The notes below the pieces were generated by a model. The model did not search any database, was not told the origin of the DNA, and was given only the letters and a program-made list of their open reading frames with translations. 10,037 nucleotides of DNA from Legionellaceae bacterium (lineage in GTDB: Bacteria > Pseudomonadota > Gammaproteobacteria > Legionellales > Legionellaceae): positions 1 to 10,037 of the forward strand of contig JAUYSE010000129.1 in NCBI GenBank assembly GCA_030696465.1. Reading direction: 5' to 3'. Positions 5,236-10,037 of the stretch are shown in pieces. Numbering within the stretch: position 1 is the first letter of the stretch; each line of letters begins with the position of its first letter. Both the position numbers and the translations under genes were made by a program.

Positions 5236-5349
5236 TTATACACCTGCTGGTACCATGCTGATGCTCTTGACGCCCTCATTTGACACACAGACACGCTTAA
5301 ATTCAGATAAATATTGCGCCTTCTTTTTAAACTTTGCAAAATCTTCCCG
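5236..5349 (-). pseudogene. Possible 3' remnant of an unidentified gene
   Basis: On the minus strand a frame ends at TAA 5236-5238 with the protein-like sequence EDFAKFKKKAQYLSEFKR, then VCVSNEGVKSISMVPAGV. The frame stays open backwards into the start of the oxidoreductase gene at 5381, giving about 54 codons from an ATG near 5402, but that upstream part is hydrophobic and antisense to a real gene. The composition looks more like a genuine C-terminus than random translation. I cannot assign it to a family. It may be debris of the chromosome segment interrupted by the mobile block. Confidence 0.3.
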
Positions 5350-5380
5350 TATTAAGATTGAGAGTTGAGGAATATTAATA

Positions 5381-6349
5381 ATGAAAAATATATCAATCAT
5401 CGGTGTAGGACAACTTGGTAGTCGTTATCTTCAAGGATTAGCTCAAGTAAACCACCCGTTAACTATTTTTTTAGTGGATCCATCAAAAACTGCATTAAAC
5501 TTAGCTGTAGATCGATTTAATAGTATCGAGCATAAAAAATCAATCAAACTAATCCTTCTTCAAAGCTTAGAGGAGCTGCCTGATATAATTGACATAGCAA
5601 TCATATCAACAACAGCCGATATAAGACTGAAAGTTATACTCGAATTAGCAAAAAAAAAGATAATTTTAAATTGGATTCTAGAAAAAGTATTGTTCCAAAA
5701 TATAGATGATTATGAATTCGCTGAAAATTTTTTTGATTCTCAGAATTCTCAACAATGGGTTAACTGTTCCCAACGCTTGTGGCCTTTTTTTATAGAATTA
5801 AAAGATCGTTTTTCAAAAGATCATAACTTACAAATTACTGCAACTGGATCATATTGGGGACTCGGGTGTAATGCTGTTCACAATACTGATATCGCTGAAT
5901 TTATCTGGGGCCCAGAACTTTCTCATATAGCTTCCCTTGATAAAATGGTGCTGAATAGCAAACGAGAAGGATTTTTTGAGTTTACAGGATTATTTGAATC
6001 TCATTCAAAAGCAGGAGGGGTAATGCGTCAAATATCCTATGCTCAAGGCAAGGCTCCTTTTATGTTTACTATTACTCACCCGACAACCCACATGATCTGG
6101 AATGTTACTACAGGTAAATTGCTTGAGTCATCCGAAATAACTCATTGGCAATGGACAGAACGAGAAATGATTGCACCATTTCAAAGTCAAATTACTACTC
6201 AAGTAATAAACGCCATTTTGAATGAAAAAGACTGTGGTTTGCCATCATTTAAAGCCTCCTCCTCTCTACATCGTAATACCTTAAAAGCCTTGTTAGATTC
6301 TGCCAAAATAAATGGTTCAGATTTTGGCAACTCATGTCCAGTAACATAA
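5381..6349 (+). CDS. Gfo/Idh/MocA-type NAD(P)-dependent sugar dehydrogenase
   Basis: A 322-residue protein, normal for the family. The N-terminal Rossmann fold starts IIGVGQLGSRY (dinucleotide glycines G8, G10, G13), with the acid FLVDP ending strand 2. ILEKVLF (E101, K102) corresponds to the family's EKP motif, with V in place of P. The C-terminal alpha/beta domain contains WVNCSQRLWPFF and SYWGLGCNAVHNTDIAEF, where H167 and D170 match the catalytic histidine and its acidic partner. This subgroup, with GLGCN..H..D, is one I associate with lipopolysaccharide or nonulosonic-acid-type clusters; the substrate is unknown. It would act on a nucleotide or phospho sugar in the cytosol. ATG at 5381 follows GAGTTGAGG at a spacing of about 10 nt. 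It leads a run of four plus-strand genes. Confidence 0.85.
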   Translation: MKNISIIGVGQLGSRYLQGLAQVNHPLTIFLVDPSKTALNLAVDRFNSIEHKKSIKLILLQSLEELPDIIDIAIISTTADIRLKVILELAKKKIILNWILEKVLFQNIDDYEFAENFFDSQNSQQWVNCSQRLWPFFIELKDRFSKDHNLQITATGSYWGLGCNAVHNTDIAEFIWGPELSHIASLDKMVLNSKREGFFEFTGLFESHSKAGGVMRQISYAQGKAPFMFTITHPTTHMIWNVTTGKLLESSEITHWQWTEREMIAPFQSQITTQVINAILNEKDCGLPSFKASSSLHRNTLKALLDSAKINGSDFGNSCPVT

Positions 6350-6374
6350 TATTCACTATTTTATATACTTTCAA

Positions 6375-6379
6375 AAGGA
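6375..6379 (+). promoter_or_regulatory. Ribosome binding site deciding the second dehydrogenase start
   Basis: AAGGA lies 5 nt before ATG 6385. A longer frame is open from ATG 6334, but that would overlap the end of the preceding gene and add 17 residues with no place in the Rossmann fold. Confidence 0.7.
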
Positions 6380-6384
6380 AACAT

Positions 6385-7320
6385 ATGACGGTTTTAGTGG
6401 TAGGAACAGGTCCTATAGGGATTGAATATACTCGTATATTGAAATCTATGAACATTGAAGTACTTGCACTCGGTCGAGGAGAACAGAATTGCATCAAATT
6501 TAAGAGAGAAACAGGTGTTGATGCAATAAGTGGTGGAATAGAAAAAATTGATATCCTTCCCTCTCTGCCAAAACGAGCTATAGTTGCTGTAGGTGAAGCT
6601 CAGCTTGGGATAGTTGCCAAATATCTCATTACCAAAGGGGTAAAACACTTACTCATTGAAAAACCAGGAGGAAGCTCATTACAAGAAATCAGAGAGATCG
6701 AAGAATTAAGCGCAAAACGTAGTGCAGAAATATCTATAGCCTATAATCGACGATTTTATGCTTCAACATTAGAGGCTCAAAAAATAATTAACGAAGATGG
6801 TGGAGTTACTAGTTTTAATTTTGAATTTACAGAATGGTCACATCAAATTGAACCATTAGTAAAAGAAGACGGTGTCAAAGAAACATGGTTTTTACATAAC
6901 TCAACTCACGTTGTTGATTTAGCATTTCATCTAGGAGGGTGGCCCAACAAACTTTACCCTGTTAGCTCAGGACAATTAACTTGGCATCCTTATGCCCGCT
7001 ATGCAGGTGCCGGTACAACTTACTCTGGGGCTCTTTTTTCTTATTTTGCTGATTGGCAAGGACCTGGGCGCTGGGGAATAGAATTAGTTACGTTAAAAAA
7101 CCGGTTAATATTGAGACCTCTAGAAAAGTTAGCTGTACAAAAAATTGGAAGTCTTGTAATAGAACAAATAGATCTTAATGACAGAATAGACATTGAATAC
7201 AAACCAGGATATTATTCCCAAGTAGATCTTTTTTTAAATAATCAATCTGAGTTACTAAGTCTCAGAGAGCACTTGTCACATTTAGAAGTTTTTAATAACA
7301 TGAGTCCTATCCGATCATGA
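6385..7320 (+). CDS. Second Gfo/Idh/MocA-type sugar dehydrogenase
   Basis: A 311-residue protein that begins directly with the nucleotide-binding strand VLVVGTGPIGIEY (G7, G9, G12). The conserved LLIEKPGG lies at residues 90-96 (E92, K93, P94), the AYNRRFY block at about 120-125, and NSTHVVDLAFHLGG has H175 and D178 as the likely catalytic pair. It is not a recent copy of the neighbouring dehydrogenase: motifs around EKP and the C-terminal domain differ clearly, so the two probably act on different carbons or steps of one sugar. The start is set by AAGGA before ATG 6385, 35 bp after the previous stop. Its TGA overlaps the ATG of the next gene (ATGA at 7317-7320), a sign of coupled translation. 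Confidence 0.85.
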   Translation: MTVLVVGTGPIGIEYTRILKSMNIEVLALGRGEQNCIKFKRETGVDAISGGIEKIDILPSLPKRAIVAVGEAQLGIVAKYLITKGVKHLLIEKPGGSSLQEIREIEELSAKRSAEISIAYNRRFYASTLEAQKIINEDGGVTSFNFEFTEWSHQIEPLVKEDGVKETWFLHNSTHVVDLAFHLGGWPNKLYPVSSGQLTWHPYARYAGAGTTYSGALFSYFADWQGPGRWGIELVTLKNRLILRPLEKLAVQKIGSLVIEQIDLNDRIDIEYKPGYYSQVDLFLNNQSELLSLREHLSHLEVFNNMSPIRS

Positions 7321-8087
7321 AATACACTACACTTATTGTAGGTGACTCTCTTGCGTGCGCAAGACCTTGGGAAGGAGTAGATCTACACTCTACTTATGCG
7401 ACTCAACTACAAAAAATATTAGGTGCTAATCATACTATTCTAAATGTGTCAGCGGGTGAAAATACTACAAAAAAATCAACATCAAAAAAGTTTTTTCGTA
7501 CTTATATAAACGGAACTAATCCTCATTTTGCCATTATTCATTTAGGCATTGTTGATTGCGCCCCACGACTCATGTCTAATTTTGAGAGATTAATTGGAGC
7601 GATAACCTCTCGGTTACCTTTTTTTCGTAATCTGTTCAAAGCATATGCAAAACTGAAGGGGCGTCATCGTTTCTTTCTAACAAAATTATTTCCAATGACG
7701 CTTATACCAAAAAATATTTTTCAAAAAAATTATAAATATCTAATTTATGAAATCTTAAAAAATAATAATACAAAGAAAATATATTTGATCAATATTGCCA
7801 GCCCAGGTTCAACTTTATTGATGCGTTCTTATGGCATTCAAGAAAATATTAAAGCATATAATGCAGTAATTGAAGAGTTGCATCAAATATTCCAAGAAAA
7901 AACCATTTTTATTGATTTATACGACAAAACTTATAAAAACCCACATTGGATTACCTCAAGTGATGGGCATCATATTAAAAAACCAGCACATGATTGGCTA
8001 GCCGATACTATTGGCAAATCTATACTTTCTATTTTAAATACAGATGAGATGCCTCTCTCTCTTACAGAACAGGAAGAGACAATATAA
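7317..8087 (+). CDS. SGNH/GDSL-type hydrolase
   Basis: A 256-residue protein with the blocks of the SGNH superfamily. Block I is LIVGDSLACARPWEG with the nucleophile S11. Block II is VSAGEN near residue 45. A block III-like IIHLGIVDCAPR lies at about 73-84, and SSDGHHIKKPAHDWLA near the end supplies the D216-H219 pair. The usual asparagine of GxND is replaced by the GIVD form. No signal peptide is visible, so it probably acts in the cytosol. In a sugar cluster such enzymes commonly add or remove acetyl groups on sugars, but the reaction is not proven by sequence. It overlaps the dehydrogenase gene by 4 bp (ATGA) and the flippase gene by 1 bp (TAATG), so the three are probably made together. 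Confidence 0.8.
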   Translation: MKYTTLIVGDSLACARPWEGVDLHSTYATQLQKILGANHTILNVSAGENTTKKSTSKKFFRTYINGTNPHFAIIHLGIVDCAPRLMSNFERLIGAITSRLPFFRNLFKAYAKLKGRHRFFLTKLFPMTLIPKNIFQKNYKYLIYEILKNNNTKKIYLINIASPGSTLLMRSYGIQENIKAYNAVIEELHQIFQEKTIFIDLYDKTYKNPHWITSSDGHHIKKPAHDWLADTIGKSILSILNTDEMPLSLTEQEETI

Positions 8088-9364
8088 TGATTAAACTAAT
8101 ATTTTTGTACGCTACTAGTACTGGTCTGCAAAGAGGTCTCATTTTTTTAGCTTCACTAATACTGGCAAGAGTTTTTACATTAGAAGAAATAGGAGTGTAT
8201 ATTTTAGTACAAACACTAAGCCAACTAATTATTCCGCTCCTCACTCTAAATGTTTCCGTTGCACTAATGAGAGAAGCAAGTGAGCACCCAATTATTACAC
8301 GTAAATTATTATGCCTTTCATCTGGGGCAATATTTGTATTATGGACTTTTGCTTTTTTTATAAAATATTTAGCTATTCTTCCTTCTTGGATTTCTCTAGG
8401 CTTACTACTAGGACCAATTGAGGCGATTTGGGGATTGGCTATAGCGGTTTTACAAGGAAAAGAGTGTGCGAATATTATTTTTAAAATTTCTTTAATTAAA
8501 ACTGGGACTTTCTTCTGTATTATAAGCTTTGCTTATCTTGGCTATTTATCAATGTTGCAAGTATTGAATTATCAATTAGTGTTTGGAGTAATTTTAAGTA
8601 TACTTGCATTGATATGTGCTTATGCAAAATTAATTACTCATGAACAAAAGGAAAACTTTGTAACAATTAAGCAAATGGTTAACTACTCTATGGCAACGTT
8701 ACCTCATACAATTGCATTATGGCTGAGTATTTCCAGCGATCGTCTTTTTCTTGGAATGATAGAAGATAAATCCATTCTTGGAGGGTATGCTCTTGCTTAC
8801 ACAATGGCTCAGACGGTAATGGTTCTTATAAGTGGCATTATTACCGCAGTGCCTCCACGAGTAGCGCAAGAACCCTCTATTTGGCGGGACTCCAATTTTG
8901 TCATTAAATTTATGCAAAAAGTAGCTTTGTCATCATTTGGGGTGATATTGATTATATTATTCGCATGGAAGGCAAATGAATATTATTTTCATTTTATTTC
9001 ATCTAATCTTCCTAATACTTATTTGTTGATTTGTATAATAGGTGTAGCTTTTTCTTTCTCCACTTATTATGTTCTATTTGCCTCTTACATGTATTTAAAT
9101 CGTGAAACAAACGCATTATCATTTTTTGGATTGGGTATTGCACCGATAAATCTTATTCTTATGTATTTATTAATCTTGAAATTTGGTGAATTAGGAGCTG
9201 GCATTGGACTTATTTGCTCTTACCTTTTATTTGGCCTTAGTTATGGTTGTGTTGCGCTTCGGTTGGAGCCCTCACTAAAATTAACCTGCATCCCGTTTAT
9301 GAAAATTTCTTTATTACTTTTAACCTCTTCAATTTTTGCTGCAAAAATAATTCAGAACTTATGA
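8087..9364 (+). CDS. Polysaccharide flippase, Wzx-like (MOP superfamily)
   Basis: A 425-residue, very hydrophobic protein with about 12 predicted membrane segments, the usual size for Wzx/RfbX-type flippases. The N-terminal part TSTGLQRGLIFLASLILARV and FTLEEIGVYILVQTLSQL is typical of the polysaccharide-synthesis subgroup, as are MVNYSMATLPHTIALWLSIS and SDRLFLGMIEDKSILGGYAL in the middle, where the SDRLFLG loop follows transmembrane segment 7. Such proteins move undecaprenyl-linked repeat units across the inner membrane. It starts with ATG overlapping the stop of the SGNH gene. Its presence makes the cluster a surface-polysaccharide locus and suggests that glycosyltransferases and a polymerase lie outside the window. 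The substrate cannot be read from the sequence. Confidence 0.85.
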   Translation: MIKLIFLYATSTGLQRGLIFLASLILARVFTLEEIGVYILVQTLSQLIIPLLTLNVSVALMREASEHPIITRKLLCLSSGAIFVLWTFAFFIKYLAILPSWISLGLLLGPIEAIWGLAIAVLQGKECANIIFKISLIKTGTFFCIISFAYLGYLSMLQVLNYQLVFGVILSILALICAYAKLITHEQKENFVTIKQMVNYSMATLPHTIALWLSISSDRLFLGMIEDKSILGGYALAYTMAQTVMVLISGIITAVPPRVAQEPSIWRDSNFVIKFMQKVALSSFGVILIILFAWKANEYYFHFISSNLPNTYLLICIIGVAFSFSTYYVLFASYMYLNRETNALSFFGLGIAPINLILMYLLILKFGELGAGIGLICSYLLFGLSYGCVALRLEPSLKLTCIPFMKISLLLLTSSIFAAKIIQNL

Positions 9365-9447
9365 TGGTAAGTGCTTTATAAACCCCATCTACTACTCCTC
9401 AAAACATTTCAATCAGAACGAAGGCCTCATTTTATTGAACGCATCTT

Positions 9448-9480
9448 TTCTGTTGTGACTACTTGTAAGCAACAACAGAA
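9448..9480. terminator. Possible bidirectional terminator between convergent genes
   Basis: TTCTGTTGT (9448-9456) and ACAACAGAA (9472-9480) are perfect 9-bp arms around a 15-bp loop, between the flippase gene and the convergent asparagine synthase gene. There is a short T run before the left arm but none after the right arm, so termination is weakly supported on the plus strand. The rest of 9365-9497 shows nothing else. Confidence 0.4.
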
Positions 9481-9497
9481 CAATATCTTGGTATTTA

Positions 9498-10037
9498 TCA
9501 TGGAAGTCCTCCCGAAGGATTACCTTTACCGTGAAATCCAACAATAAGCCATCGACTGAAATACAATAATTGCCATAATTTATATGTATTATTTGCTTTA
9601 CCCTCAAAGTGTTGATCAACTAAAGTATTAGCCACATCAACATTAACAAATGACTCTAAGTTCAAAAATTCTTTTTTTAATCTCGCAGAGCCAATTTTTT
9701 CAATTAACCCATCTAACGGAGGGTTGAATCCCGTTTTAGGTCGTTTCACCAAATGTTTCGGCAACAAAATAGATAACAATGCTTTTAATGGTTGTTTGAG
9801 TTGAAATTTCTTTACTAATTTTTCAGATGGCAATAATACTCCGTGCGCCACAATAGCTTCATCTAAAAACGGCACACGTAGCTCTATACTTGCACGCATA
9901 CTCGCCTTATCGGATACCATAAGATTATGCGCAAGAAAACCGGTTAAATCCAAATGCTGAGCAAATTTGACTTTATCTTTTCGATTGCCTTTAAACGCAC
10001 TTACAATATTTTCTAATTTTTTCTTATAACGCTGCTC
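9498..10037 (-). CDS. Asparagine synthase (glutamine-hydrolysing), C-terminal part, cut by window edge
   Basis: The reading frame enters at the right edge and ends at TGA 9498-9500, giving 179 residues of a protein that should be about 600 long. Visible motifs belong to the synthetase domain of class II asparagine synthetases: LTGFLAHNLMVSDKASMRAS, then IELRVPFLDEAIV, then KRPKTGFNPPL, and finally LWQLLYFSRWL. The N-terminal glutaminase domain with its catalytic cysteine and the ATP-binding SGGxDS loop lie outside the window. AsnB-like enzymes inside polysaccharide clusters often transfer an amide to a uronic-acid-type sugar instead of making free asparagine, and the neighbouring dehydrogenases and flippase support such a role here; this is inference. 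It converges on the flippase gene, so it is not in the same transcript. Confidence 0.85.
   Translation of the reverse strand, partial: EQRYKKKLENIVSAFKGNRKDKVKFAQHLDLTGFLAHNLMVSDKASMRASIELRVPFLDEAIVAHGVLLPSEKLVKKFQLKQPLKALLSILLPKHLVKRPKTGFNPPLDGLIEKIGSARLKKEFLNLESFVNVDVANTLVDQHFEGKANNTYKLWQLLYFSRWLIVGFHGKGNPSGGLP

Noticed and set aside
6334..6384. Upstream extension of the second dehydrogenase to ATG 6334
   Set aside because: It overlaps the preceding gene and adds residues before the first Rossmann strand; AAGGA supports ATG 6385.

Overview
The window looks like an accessory, low-GC stretch of a gammaproteobacterial chromosome. The protein style (a small LuxR-type regulator with a cysteine-containing sensory region, AT-rich surface-sugar genes, remnants of REP-associated and IS21-type transposases) suggests Legionella or a relative. 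That placement is inference from protein style only.

Layout, left to right. Positions 28-311 hold three tRNA genes: tRNA-Lys(TTT), tRNA-Lys(CTT) and tRNA-Arg(TCG). Immediately after the tRNA-Arg gene lies a decayed tyrosine-integrase C-terminus (354-569, minus strand), which marks the tRNA as a probable former insertion site. It abuts the C-terminal half of a REP-associated (IS200-like) transposase (589-951, plus). A minus-strand operon follows, transcribed right to left: a LuxR-type regulator (3411-4208), then a two-domain cupin of the gentisate-dioxygenase type, an HpcH/HpaI-type aldolase and a carboxymuconolactone-decarboxylase-like protein (ending at 1159). This looks like a small regulated module for an aromatic or hydroxy-acid substrate. 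An 18-bp palindrome lies between regulator and operon.

Positions 4224-5115 are a graveyard of IS21-type pieces. An istB 3' fragment is on the minus strand, an istB 5' fragment is on the plus strand, and a small unrecognised gene with a good ribosome binding site follows at 4806-5006. A 16-bp sequence occurs in direct orientation at 572-587 and again at 5099-5114. The repeats bracket the whole block from the REP transposase to the IS21 debris.

The right half (5381-9364, plus strand) is a compact, probably translationally coupled cell-surface polysaccharide cluster: two different Gfo/Idh/MocA-type sugar dehydrogenases, an SGNH hydrolase and a Wzx-like flippase. A convergent asparagine-synthase (glutamine-hydrolysing) gene runs off the right edge. 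Together these suggest synthesis, modification (possibly deacylation and amidation) and membrane export of an unusual sugar of an O-antigen or capsule. No glycosyltransferase lies in the window, so the locus probably continues on one or both sides.
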